Below, piece by piece: positions 6,503-14,034 of a DNA stretch of 20,412 nucleotides; the first letter of the stretch is position 1, and every line of letters begins with the position of its first letter. The stretch lies in the NCBI GenBank assembly GCA_030615565.1, contig JAUWZC010000011.1, positions 1 to 20,412 of the forward strand, written 5' to 3'. This DNA is from Desulfobacteraceae bacterium. Lineage in GTDB: Bacteria; Desulfobacterota; DSM-4660; Desulfatiglandales; B25-G16. The position numbers and the translations under genes were made by a program. The notes below the pieces were generated by a model, which searched no databases, was not told the origin of the DNA, and saw only the letters and a program-made list of their open reading frames with translations.

Positions 6503-6546
6503 CCATAATTCCATTCGAATATCATTAATTGATTATAACTAATACG

Positions 6547-6687
6547 CAATAAGTTGTAGAAACCCTGAGACTTAAATTTATGGTGGAGATGAGGGGAATC
6601 GAACCCCTGACCTGTACGTTGCGAACGTACTGCTCTCCCAACTGAGCTACATCCCCACTACTATTACTGAAATTCTACAACTTATTG
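6547..6687. repeat. 15-bp inverted repeats bracketing tRNA-Ala
   Basis: CAATAAGTTGTAGAA (6547-6561) and its exact reverse complement TTCTACAACTTATTG (6673-6687) lie 19 and 16 bp outside the tRNA gene. A degenerate relative (TTTTTACAACTTACTG) occurs near 6925-6940. They are inverted, so they are not a phage attachment-site duplication. Confidence 0.7.
6581..6656 (-). tRNA. tRNA-Ala (anticodon CGC)
   Basis: A 76-nt tRNA with encoded CCA end (6583-6581). Acceptor stem GGGGATG pairs with CATCTCC and contains the G3-U70 wobble that marks alanine tRNAs; D arm GCTC/GAGC; anticodon stem GTACG/CGTAC with loop TTCGCAA, anticodon CGC reading GCG; T arm AGGGG/CCCCT with TTCGATT loop; discriminator A. 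All stems pair fully apart from the G-U. It lies between murJ and hisB and is bracketed by inverted repeats. Confidence 0.97.
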
Positions 6688-7052
6688 AAAATAAAGAGCT
6701 TTTAATGAAAACTGATTTATGCCATCCACATGAGGTAATGGAATGCTTGCCCCGTTAAATAAGGTTTTTATTAGAATATAACATAATTATGCTCCTCAGA
6801 TTATCTTATAATAAAGGTGTCTAAAAGCTATTATTTAACGGGGTAAAAATAATGGAATCTTTTTTATTTAATGTGCCATTTTTTTCTTTTGTATTCAAGC
6901 CTAAATAGAAAAACATCACAGAATTTTTACAACTTACTGTATAGGCTCTTTTGTTGTCTTCGATGTATGCTATCCCCCGGGAAAGATTAAAAGGTGCATA
7001 GAGCAGGGAGCATAGGATGTAGGGTTTATTGCACAGAGAAGTAGGGCTAGGT
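6657..7052. other. 396-bp intergenic region
   Basis: The gap between tRNA-Ala and the murJ end holds the right arm of the tRNA-flanking repeat, the CCCCGTTAAATAA element (6750-6843), and a GCATAGAGCAGGGAGCATAG stretch (6996-7015) resembling GAGCATAGAGCATAG at 2986-3000. No open frame with coding character and no clear terminator for murJ were seen. Confidence 0.6.
6750..6843. mobile_element. 94-bp MITE-like element with 13-bp terminal inverted repeats
   Basis: CCCCGTTAAATAA (6750-6762) and its exact reverse complement TTATTTAACGGGG (6831-6843) enclose an AT-rich interior that itself has partial dyad symmetry (TTTATTAG... and ...TAATAAAG). There is no coding capacity. The same end sequence is found at the 3' end of the UXS gene (410-421). 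Small size, perfect ends and recurrence suggest a miniature element; no target duplication was identified. Confidence 0.5.
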
Positions 7053-8624
7053 TCATGACTTTTTTTTAGATAACTTTAATAGCTCTTTAAGGGATGATAG
7101 CTCTTTGCTTCCTAAAACATGTGTAGAGATAAAATATATAACAAGCCCTGCACATACTATTATTAAAATTCCTAAGGCGAGATTGAAAGTTTTCTGTGCT
7201 AAAATACTACCAAAAATCTTGAAGGCCAGAAAATAAATGCAGATACCCATAACAATAGAGGATATAACGGACCTTACCATTGAGCTCATCACTACCCTTC
7301 CATCAATGCCCTCCAGTCTCTTTCTTAATAAAAAAATAAGCATAAATAGTTGCAGGGTGGAAGCAAGGGAAAGGGCCAAGGCCAGGCCTCCATGCTTTAG
7401 GGGACCCATTAAGGCAAGAGAAAAGACGATATTTATAATCATAGCCACCACTGCAACTTTAACAGGGGTTTTGGTATCTTGTAGTGAGTAAAAGGCTGAT
7501 ACAAATACCCTAAGGCCCGCAAATGCCCAAAGTCCAAGAGAATAATAAAGGAGGGCCTGAGCAGTCATTATTGTAGTAAATGAGTCAAAGGCACCCCTTT
7601 CGAATAATAGCTTGATAATTGGTTGCCTAAGAACAATTAAGCCAACCATTGCTGGTATGGTAATAAACATAGTAAGTCTCAGGGCATGAGAAAGTGTCTG
7701 TTTCAACCTGATAATATCTCCATTTGCCGCCTCTCTTGATAGAGATGGTAAAACAGCTGTGCTGATTGCTATGGCAAAAACACCAAGTGGAAACTGGACA
7801 AGCCTGTCAGCATAATAGAGATAAGAAATACTGCCCTCTCTGAGAAGGGATGCTAATAATGTGCCTACTAATTGATTTATTTGATAAATAGCCGAACCGA
7901 AGATGGTTGGAAGCATGAGTATCCCAATCTTCTTTAAGGCCGGGTGTCCTAGGTTCCATTTTGGCGCAAAAGATAGACCCTTGCTCATCAAGAAAGGTAT
8001 CTGCAATGCCATCTGAATAACCCCTCCTACGATTACACCGAGGGCCAGGCCTATGGTTGGTGCTCTCATGTAGGGAGTTATGAAAAGAAGAGCGGTAATC
8101 ATTGATAGATTTAAAAAGATAGGTGCTATGGCAGGGGCTGCAAAATGCTTAAGGGAGTTAAGTATACCCATAAAAAGGGCGAGCATGCTGACCAGAAATA
8201 TGTAGGGAAACATGATCCTGGTCAAAAGGACAGTGAGGGCATATTTTTCACCCATGCCCCCAAACCCCGGTGCAATAACTCTAACAATTAACGGAGAAAG
8301 GATAATACCGAGAATTGTAATAACTGTTACAACAAGAACAAAAAAAGTTAAAACAACCCGTGCCAGTAAAAAGGCTTCTTTTTTTGATTTATTCTGTAAG
8401 TATTCTGTAAAGACAGGGATAAAGGATACAGAGAACGAACCTTCTGCAAAAAGCCTCCTCAAAAGATTGGGGATCCGAAAGGCAACAAAAAATGCGTCTG
8501 CAGACATGCCAGAGCCAAAGAAATTGGCAATAAGGATGTCTCTTACCAATCCCAGAATCCGGCTCAAGAAGGTAAAAATACCGACTACCCCAGCTGCCCG
8601 TGTAACAAGCTCATTTTCATTCAT
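7053..8624 (-). CDS. murJ: Lipid II flippase MurJ (MviN)
   Basis: A 523-residue MOP-superfamily membrane protein of standard MurJ length with about 14 predicted membrane segments along its whole length. Hallmarks include SRILGLVRD near the N-terminus, FFVAFRIPNLLRRLFAEGSF (early family signature), and YYADRLVQFPLGVFAIAI in the middle. Known role: moving lipid II across the inner membrane for peptidoglycan synthesis. I start it at the ATG at 8624 (MNENELVTRAAGVVG, with AAGG 6 nt upstream); a GTG at 8639 would extend it five residues without a ribosome site and into the rpsT promoter. It is divergent from rpsT. Confidence 0.95.
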   Translation of the reverse strand: MNENELVTRAAGVVGIFTFLSRILGLVRDILIANFFGSGMSADAFFVAFRIPNLLRRLFAEGSFSVSFIPVFTEYLQNKSKKEAFLLARVVLTFFVLVVTVITILGIILSPLIVRVIAPGFGGMGEKYALTVLLTRIMFPYIFLVSMLALFMGILNSLKHFAAPAIAPIFLNLSMITALLFITPYMRAPTIGLALGVIVGGVIQMALQIPFLMSKGLSFAPKWNLGHPALKKIGILMLPTIFGSAIYQINQLVGTLLASLLREGSISYLYYADRLVQFPLGVFAIAISTAVLPSLSREAANGDIIRLKQTLSHALRLTMFITIPAMVGLIVLRQPIIKLLFERGAFDSFTTIMTAQALLYYSLGLWAFAGLRVFVSAFYSLQDTKTPVKVAVVAMIINIVFSLALMGPLKHGGLALALSLASTLQLFMLIFLLRKRLEGIDGRVVMSSMVRSVISSIVMGICIYFLAFKIFGSILAQKTFNLALGILIIVCAGLVIYFISTHVLGSKELSSLKELLKLSKKKS

Positions 8625-8632
8625 GAAAAACC

Positions 8633-8661
8633 TTGACACAGTTTTAGGATTAGTTTACTGT
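8633..8661 (+). promoter_or_regulatory. Promoter of rpsT
   Basis: A perfect TTGACA (8633-8638) is followed after 17 bp by TACTGT (8656-8661). The start of transcription would fall near 8668, giving a leader of about 35 nt that includes the AGGAGG ribosome site (8691-8696). The -35 box abuts the 5' end of murJ on the other strand. Confidence 0.6.
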
Positions 8662-8703
8662 TTCACCGAAAAAAGCTATCCCAGACTATTAGGAGGTAAA
8701 AAC

Positions 8704-9039
8704 GTGGCAATTCATAAATCTGCTATCAAAAGGGACAGACAAAGCAAAGTGCAAAGATTAAGGAATGCAGCATACAAAACTAGGGCCAAAAATGCAGTCA
8801 AAGAGCTAAGGCTCGCTATAGCAAATAAAAAGATCGAAGATGCAAAGCTATCCCTTAATAAAGCTATCTCTACCCTCCAAAAGGTTCAATCCAAAGGTGC
8901 TACACACAAAAATACAGCAAGCAGAAAAATCTCCAGATTGACCCTCCAGGTAAACAAACTTGCTACTCTAAGTGCCGAGGGAAACAAAGAAGAAAAATCA
9001 GGTTCTCCAAAACAAGATCCCCCTTCGAACCAGTCCTGA
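8704..9039 (+). CDS. rpsT: 30S ribosomal protein S20, with C-terminal extension
   Basis: A 111-residue basic protein beginning (GTG)AIHKSAIKRDRQS, with the typical RNAAYKTRAKNAVKELR, KGATHKNTASRKISRLTLQV motifs of S20. GTG start is fixed by a perfect AGGAGG 7 nt upstream (8691-8696); a longer upstream open frame in the same phase lies opposite murJ and is not coding. S20 is normally about 87-90 residues, so the last ~24 (EGNKEEKSGSPKQDPPSNQS) are extra. That tail is exactly the part (from residue 87) lying antisense to the 3' end of holA. Known role: binds 16S rRNA in the small subunit. It is the only plus-strand protein gene in the window, with its own promoter. Confidence 0.95.
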   Translation: MAIHKSAIKRDRQSKVQRLRNAAYKTRAKNAVKELRLAIANKKIEDAKLSLNKAISTLQKVQSKGATHKNTASRKISRLTLQVNKLATLSAEGNKEEKSGSPKQDPPSNQS

Positions 9040-9985
9040 TCAAGCCATCAGCATCATATATATTGTTTAAGGCATCTTCTAACTCTTCTTCCTGCCAGAA
9101 CCTTTCCTGAGCCAGACATTTTTCGATCACAAAATTGGGCAAAGGTCTTAATCTATCTATTGCTCCCGGCCTCCCCCCTCCTTTCTTAAGCCCTGACTTG
9201 GCCTTCAAAATTAATCTAATTTGTCTAGCCAACATCCCTAAAAGGCCTAATGCTGCACTTGGATCCCTTCCTTGTGTGTCAAAAAGCTTGCTTAAAACTA
9301 CTATAGCATGGGGTGTGTCCCTTTTAGAAACATAATCTACCAGATCAAAAACTGTAAAAAGCCTGCTAAAGGTAGTCAATTCCTTTATTTGCTCCACCCC
9401 TATCTTGGAATTTGGATACCTCAGGGAAAGCTTGAATATCTCACTAAAAAGATCTCTTAAGTTGCTTCCAACTATTTGATAAATAAAGGATGATGCCTCT
9501 TTATTAATATCCAACTCTAACTCCTTTGCCCTCTTCTGTAACCAGCTATATACCTGCCGCTCGGATAACTTTTTAAAATTTACTGCCCTGCCAAGTTCTT
9601 TAAACCTTTTGTAGAAAACCCCTGTCAAATCTGTCTTATTTGATATCCAGATAATGCAAGTGGAGTCAACTGGACTGTCCATATAGGGAAGAAACTGTTC
9701 AAGTGCGCCTTTAGTAAAGTTCTCAGTTCCCCTAACTATGAGTAATCTATGAGGAGACATAAAAGGAACAAGATGGGCCCTGTTGAGTATCTCCTGGGGA
9801 GAAACCTCCCCTCCATAAAGGGTCTCTAAATTAAAATCCTTTACTGAGTCAGGTATAAGTTCTTTTTTAATCCTGTCAAGGGTTATCTCTAACCAGAAAT
9901 CTTCAGGGCCATAAAAGAGATAAAAGGGTGCAAAAGCACCCTTATTTAAAGAGGTCAGGACATTCTCAGAAGTTAAATCTTGCAT
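8963..9985 (-). CDS. holA: DNA polymerase III delta subunit
   Basis: A 340-residue clamp-loader delta subunit. The N-terminal FYLFYGPEDFWLE motif, the central SWLQKRAKELELDINKEA region, the FDLVDYVSKRD linker and the C-terminal LLGMLARQIRLIL / LVLENLIFLLC segments are family hallmarks. The ATG at 9985 (GAAAGG upstream) gives a normal N-terminus; an ATG at 10018 would add 11 residues. Known role: opens the beta clamp within the replicative clamp loader. In E. coli the order is leuS-lptE-holA; here leuS and holA keep the order but lptE is absent and a palindromic element fills the gap. Its last 25 codons overlap rpsT on the opposite strand. Confidence 0.93.
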   Translation of the reverse strand: MQDLTSENVLTSLNKGAFAPFYLFYGPEDFWLEITLDRIKKELIPDSVKDFNLETLYGGEVSPQEILNRAHLVPFMSPHRLLIVRGTENFTKGALEQFLPYMDSPVDSTCIIWISNKTDLTGVFYKRFKELGRAVNFKKLSERQVYSWLQKRAKELELDINKEASSFIYQIVGSNLRDLFSEIFKLSLRYPNSKIGVEQIKELTTFSRLFTVFDLVDYVSKRDTPHAIVVLSKLFDTQGRDPSAALGLLGMLARQIRLILKAKSGLKKGGGRPGAIDRLRPLPNFVIEKCLAQERFWQEEELEDALNNIYDADGLIRTGSKGDLVLENLIFLLCFPRHLE

Positions 9986-10005
9986 TAAAACCTTTCCATG
10001 GTCCT

Positions 10006-10282
10006 TAGACCTTTGCATAACCCCTATTTAAGAAAAAATTTGTCTTCAGCATTTTACACCCTTCGGCCAGGAGGATCTCTTTTTTTATTTATGTCCTGAT
10101 ATAGGTTAAGTACATTGTCCGTTTCAAAATGGTTTATCAAGCCGGAGCGTATAATAACATTGTCAAGCTGCTATAAACCATTTTGAAACGGCACAGCAAG
10201 GCACATTGTTTTAGGACATAAGTAAAAAAAGAGATCCCCCTGGCAACAGGTAACAGAAATTTTAATGTTGTGCAAAGGTCTA
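10006..10282. repeat. Outer 12-bp inverted repeat around the leuS-holA palindrome
   Basis: TAGACCTTTGCA (10006-10017) and TGCAAAGGTCTA (10271-10282) are exact reverse complements flanking the nested palindrome at 10067-10243. The left copy lies at the 5' edge of holA (upstream of its preferred start). The whole structured region is about 277 bp. Confidence 0.55.
10067..10243. mobile_element. 177-bp nested palindromic element (MITE-like) between leuS and holA
   Basis: Outer arms of 31 bp (10067-10097 and 10213-10243) match at 29 of 31 positions as inverted repeats. Inner arms CCGTTTCAAAATGGTTTAT (10119-10137) and its perfect 19-bp reverse complement (10173-10191) are symmetrically placed, with 21-bp unpaired spacers on both sides. 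The heptamer ACATTGT recurs as a direct repeat at 10112, 10157 and 10203, spaced 45 and 46 bp. No coding capacity. A U-rich outer arm could make the folded transcript act as a bidirectional terminator. It could be a miniature transposable element or a functional structured RNA; origin unknown. It accounts for most of the 307-bp gap. Confidence 0.65.
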
Positions 10283-10325
10283 GGTCCTACTATATATCTG
10301 TGTGGCTAGGTCGTGGGCAATCTAA

Positions 10326-12905
10326 TCATACCACCACATTAACCAATTTTTTCTGGACAACTATTACCCTTTTTATTTCTTTCTCTCCTATAAAATGCTG
10401 AACCCGTTTGTCTTCCAAAGCCAGATCCTGAATCTCTTTTTCAGTCAATGAAACAGGTATCTCTATTCTGCTCCTGAGCTTACCATTTACCTGAATAACA
10501 ACTAAGCGAGTTTCTTTCTTAAGGGCCTCTTCTCGGTACATTGGCCAGGAAACAATTGCCAGGCTATCACTATGACCCAGGGCCCTCCATAGCTCCTCTG
10601 TAATATGTGGCACTACAGGATGCAAGAGTATTACCATGGTATCCACTGCCTCTTTAATAACAGAGAAGGCGAGTTCAGAGATTTCTTTATCACTACTGAT
10701 AAACTGATTTACCGTGTTGAAAAGTTCCATAATCGCACTGATGGCAGTATTAAAATGAAACCTATCTTCTATATCTTCTGTCACCTTTCTTATGGTCTGG
10801 TGCGTCTTCCGGTGAATATCCTGCAAATCAGGTGAAAGGGATTGAATTGCATCATAGGGTTTAGCGTTAGAGAGGGCTTGCCTGTTTTCAACAACCAGAC
10901 GCCATACCCTATTTAGAAATCTCCAGGCACCCTCTACACCCTCATCGCTCCATTCAAGATCCCTCTCAGGGGGAGATGCAAACAAACAGAACATCCTTAC
11001 TGTGTCTGCACCATATCGATCAATAAGTTTCTGGGGGTCAATCACATTCTTGGTAGATTTGGACATCTTGACAGAGCCCCCGATCTGTGCCTCTTTACCG
11101 CATAGAATGCATCTGTCTTCCTTTACCTCCTCAGGAAAAAGATAACCATGCTCCGGGCACTTGAAGGTCTCTTTACATACCATGCCCTGGGTCAGGAGAT
11201 TGGTAAAGGGTTCATTTATTTTTAGATATGCCATATCTCTGAGGACCTTTGTGTAGAACCGAGAATAAAGGAGATGCAATATGGCATGCTCAATACCGCC
11301 GATATACTGATCCACAGGCATCCAGTAGTCTACCTTTTCCTTATCAAAGATACTATTCTCATACCTTGGAGATGCAAATCTGTCAAAATACCATGATGAT
11401 TCAACAAAGGTATCCATAGTATCTGTCTCCCTTTTTGCCTTCTGGCCGCACTGTGGGCATTTTGTTTCATAAAAAACGGCCTCAAAAGGAAGGGGTGATC
11501 TTCCTCCTTCTTTGAGATCCAGATCAAGAGGGAGTAATACTGGAAGTTGATCCTCAGGAACTGGAACAGCGCCACACTGTGGGCAATAAATAATAGGTAT
11601 AGGCGCCCCCCAATATCTCTGTCTGCTCACTCCCCAGTCTTTCAAGCGGTAATTTACCGTTTTATAGCCCATTCCCTTTAATTCCAGCCAATCAATTATC
11701 TTATCCAAGACCTCCATATTTGGCATCCCATCAAATGGACCAGAGTTTACTAAAACTCCTTCATCAACATATGCCTCGGTCATTTCCTGTTCAGTCAAAT
11801 CTGTATCCTCTGGTTTGATTACAACCCTGAGGGACAAACCATACTTCTTGGCAAATTCAAAGTCCCTCTGATCATGGGTAGGCACTGCCATAATCGCACC
11901 TGTTCCATACTCATAGAGGACAAAATTGGCTACATAGATGGGTATCTCCTCTCCTGTTGCAGGATTCAGGCAATACCTTCCAGTAAATATTCCCTCTTTG
12001 ACCGTAAAATCAGCTGTCCTCATAAATGTGTCTACCTTGAGAGTTCTTTCAACAAATTCTTTTACCTCTTTCTCTTGAGGCCTGCCTTTCATTAATTCCT
12101 TGATAAGTGGATGCTCTGGGGCAAAACAAAGAAAGGTTGCACCAAAAATTGTGTCCTGTCTGGTTGTAAAGACCTCGATGACATGATCGAAATCAACTAC
12201 AGGAAATCTTAAAATAGCTCCATGGCTCTCTCCTATCCAATTTCTCTGCATGGTAAGAACTTTCTCTGGCCAACCTGGGAGTTTATTACAATAGTCAAGC
12301 AATTCTTTTGTATAGTCTGTAATTTTGAGAAACCAGCTATCCATCTCCTTTAAGTTAACCTCCTGATCAAGATGTCTCCAACAGCATCCATCCACAACCT
12401 GTTCATTGGCCAACACTGTCTGACAGAAATCACACCAGTTAACATAGGCCTTCTTTTTATAAGCCAGGCCTTTTTTAAACATCTTCACAAAAATAAGTTG
12501 CTCCCAGCGATAATATTCAGGCCGACAGGTGGCCAGTTCCCTGTTCCAATCATAGCTAAACCCCATCCTCTGCAGCTGGGCTCTCATGTAGTCTATATTA
12601 TCGTATGTCCACTTAGCCGGGTGTGTATTATTCTCGATAGCAGCATTCTCAGCTGGCATACCAAAGGCATCCCAGCCCATTGGATGAAGGACATTAAATC
12701 CTCTCATACGCTTATATCGTGCAACTACATCTCCGATAGCATAATTTCTGACATGCCCCATATGTATCTTTCCAGAGGGATATGGATACATTTCAAGCAG
12801 ATAATACTTTTTCTTTCCTTTATCTTCAGTGACTTTAAAGTAACCTCTCTTTTCCCAGAATGACTGCCATTTAATCTCTATTGCTTGAGGATCATACTTT
12901 TTCAT
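10326..12905 (-). CDS. leuS: Leucyl-tRNA synthetase
   Basis: An 859-residue class Ia synthetase of normal bacterial length. The HIGH-type motif is YPSGKIHMGHVRNY (HMGH at 48-51) and the KMSKS loop is at 613-617. The CP1 editing domain includes TTRQDTIFGATF and GTGAIMAVPTHDQRDFEFA. A zinc-binding insert has CPQCG pairs around residues 440-490, and a second cysteine cluster (CPEHGYLF, CILCGKEA) precedes KMSKS. The C-terminal beta domain ends VVVQKKLVNVVV. AGGAG 8 nt upstream supports the ATG. Known role: charges tRNA-Leu with editing of mischarged products. It overlaps the upstream M17-N-like gene by 14 bp, implying translational coupling. Confidence 0.97.
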   Translation of the reverse strand: MKKYDPQAIEIKWQSFWEKRGYFKVTEDKGKKKYYLLEMYPYPSGKIHMGHVRNYAIGDVVARYKRMRGFNVLHPMGWDAFGMPAENAAIENNTHPAKWTYDNIDYMRAQLQRMGFSYDWNRELATCRPEYYRWEQLIFVKMFKKGLAYKKKAYVNWCDFCQTVLANEQVVDGCCWRHLDQEVNLKEMDSWFLKITDYTKELLDYCNKLPGWPEKVLTMQRNWIGESHGAILRFPVVDFDHVIEVFTTRQDTIFGATFLCFAPEHPLIKELMKGRPQEKEVKEFVERTLKVDTFMRTADFTVKEGIFTGRYCLNPATGEEIPIYVANFVLYEYGTGAIMAVPTHDQRDFEFAKKYGLSLRVVIKPEDTDLTEQEMTEAYVDEGVLVNSGPFDGMPNMEVLDKIIDWLELKGMGYKTVNYRLKDWGVSRQRYWGAPIPIIYCPQCGAVPVPEDQLPVLLPLDLDLKEGGRSPLPFEAVFYETKCPQCGQKAKRETDTMDTFVESSWYFDRFASPRYENSIFDKEKVDYWMPVDQYIGGIEHAILHLLYSRFYTKVLRDMAYLKINEPFTNLLTQGMVCKETFKCPEHGYLFPEEVKEDRCILCGKEAQIGGSVKMSKSTKNVIDPQKLIDRYGADTVRMFCLFASPPERDLEWSDEGVEGAWRFLNRVWRLVVENRQALSNAKPYDAIQSLSPDLQDIHRKTHQTIRKVTEDIEDRFHFNTAISAIMELFNTVNQFISSDKEISELAFSVIKEAVDTMVILLHPVVPHITEELWRALGHSDSLAIVSWPMYREEALKKETRLVVIQVNGKLRSRIEIPVSLTEKEIQDLALEDKRVQHFIGEKEIKRVIVVQKKLVNVVV

Positions 12906-13491
12906 TTACTTTGCTCCTACTGTTATCAATTGCTATAGAGTAATCCGATGCAGGGAGATCAATATATATTCTTAACTGCTGCTCCAAAGATTTCAAATCA
13001 GGAAAAATCTTTTCATCAATGGTAAAAATAACCTTTAATGAAAAATTGACTGCATCCTTTTTGCTTATAATATAGTAGTCAACTAAATTAATTATAATAG
13101 ACTTTGTCAATTCCATGTAATCTGCTTTGATCCCTTTAACCCAAGGCACCATGATCCCAAATTCATATAATTTAAGTCTCTCAAGTGTAGATAATATTTT
13201 CTTGATAGCAGAGGATGAGATCTCAGATGAATAACTTCTGTGTGAACCTAAGCCAACAAATAGCAATTTATCGGCCTTAATCCTTTCTTGAGAGGCAACC
13301 AGAATGAGTTCGTCTCGTTTTCCGGTGAGAAAATTTCTATCTATTAACTGGGTTAAAGTGCCGGTTAATTTCTCATCGAGCCTGGAAAGGTATCCTGTAA
13401 GGAGGGGTTTATCTTTAAATAGGAAGACAACCACGGCCTGACACCATAGTTGATCGAAAAATCTGTGAGTTAGCCTTAAATCCAATCTCAT
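12892..13491 (-). CDS. Stand-alone peptidase M17 N-terminal-like (macro-fold) protein
   Basis: A 199-residue protein from the ATG at 13491; a TTG at 13539 would add 16 residues encoded by the 100-bp repeat and is rejected. Features: QAVVVFLFKDKPLLTGYLSRLDEKLTGTL, GKRDELILV, then KADKLLFVGLGS (73-83) and a helical SSAIKKILSTLERL. This order matches the N-terminal, macro-like domain of M17 leucyl aminopeptidases, which helps hexamer assembly and is not catalytic. The catalytic metal-binding C-terminal domain is absent and the next gene is leuS, with a 14-bp overlap. So it is a solo domain coupled to leucyl-tRNA synthetase; function unknown. Confidence 0.65.
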   Translation of the reverse strand: MRLDLRLTHRFFDQLWCQAVVVFLFKDKPLLTGYLSRLDEKLTGTLTQLIDRNFLTGKRDELILVASQERIKADKLLFVGLGSHRSYSSEISSSAIKKILSTLERLKLYEFGIMVPWVKGIKADYMELTKSIIINLVDYYIISKKDAVNFSLKVIFTIDEKIFPDLKSLEQQLRIYIDLPASDYSIAIDNSRSKVNEKV

Positions 13492-13514
13492 ATTTAAGTT
13501 GCATAAATTTAGGG

Positions 13515-13614
13515 ATTTAGGGATTAAGGAATTCCTCAATTAGCAATTTTTACCCTGTAAAATCTTTTTTATTTTATTTCACCGGGGCCTGAATTCTGGC
13601 TTGTCTGGGTTAAG
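13515..13614. repeat. 100-bp direct repeat, copy A (end of nusB)
   Basis: Matches 18160-18259 at 97 of 100 positions in the same orientation. Positions 13570-13614 lie within nusB and encode its last residues; the rest is intergenic. The repeat includes TTTCACCGGGGCC, an AT-rich TTTTTTATTTTATT block and AAGGAATTCCTCAATTAGC. Confidence 0.9.
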
Positions 13615-14012
13615 GTATTATAAATTTTATCCAATATGCCGTTAATAAAGGCACCTGATTCCTCGGCTCCAAATTTCTTTCCCACATCTACCGCCTCATT
13701 AATAGAAACCTTTGGTGGTATATCATCCCTGTATAAAAGCTCGAATACGGCTAATCTCAAAATAGAGCGGTCAATTATTGCTATCCTTTCCAATCGCCAG
13801 TTCTGAGAAGCCTTAGATATTAAATTATCTAGCTCTTTAATATGAACACAAACCCCAAGGACAAGTTCCTTTGAAAAGGCCTTAATATCTTCAGATACAC
13901 CAAAGTTATTACATATTAAATCAAAGGCTACAGCAGGATCATCTTTCTTTGAAAACTCAAAATGAAAAAGAACCTTTAGTGCCAGCTCTCTCGAGCGTCT
14001 TCTCTTTCCCAT
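13569..14012 (-). CDS. nusB: Transcription antitermination factor NusB
   Basis: A 147-residue all-helical NusB. It starts MGKRRRSRELALKVLFHFE (classic arginine-rich RNA-binding start), contains ERIAIIDRSILRLAVFELLY and IPPKVSINEAVDVGKKFG, then SGAFINGILDKIYN, which is where most family members end. The final 13 residues (TQTSQNSGPGEIK, 135-147) are encoded by the 100-bp repeat shared with the nrdR end, an apparent acquired tail. Known role: with NusE/S10 binds boxA RNA to promote rRNA antitermination. It follows ribH, the common position in Deltaproteobacteria, after a 66-bp gap that holds a 39-bp element copy. Confidence 0.96.
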   Translation of the reverse strand: MGKRRRSRELALKVLFHFEFSKKDDPAVAFDLICNNFGVSEDIKAFSKELVLGVCVHIKELDNLISKASQNWRLERIAIIDRSILRLAVFELLYRDDIPPKVSINEAVDVGKKFGAEESGAFINGILDKIYNTLTQTSQNSGPGEIK

Positions 14013-14034
14013 GTTCTGAACTTAGGGCTTCGCC

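Larger units (their letters stand above)
6209..6580. other. 372-bp intergenic repeat island
   Basis: Between hisB and the tRNA gene this gap contains a 39-bp element copy (6249-6287), an inverted partial copy (6319-6349), the module CCCTGGCCCAGACC (6347-6360), two GC-rich hairpins (6358-6383, 6460-6502) and the left arm of the tRNA-flanking inverted repeat (6547-6561). The plus-strand open frame here translates repeats only. Confidence 0.7.

Noticed and set aside
6267..6542. Plus-strand 91-residue open frame between hisB and the tRNA
   Set aside because: It reads through the REP-like hairpins (PPARWRAG and RASRSRPG are typical hairpin translations) and has no protein-family features.
6547..6687. 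Phage or island attachment site at tRNA-Ala
   Set aside because: The flanking repeats are inverted rather than direct, do not copy the tRNA 3' end, and no integrase gene is nearby.
8212..8703. Upstream in-frame extension of rpsT
   Set aside because: It lies opposite murJ codons; the AGGAGG-GTG at 8691-8706 and the promoter at 8633 fix the real start.
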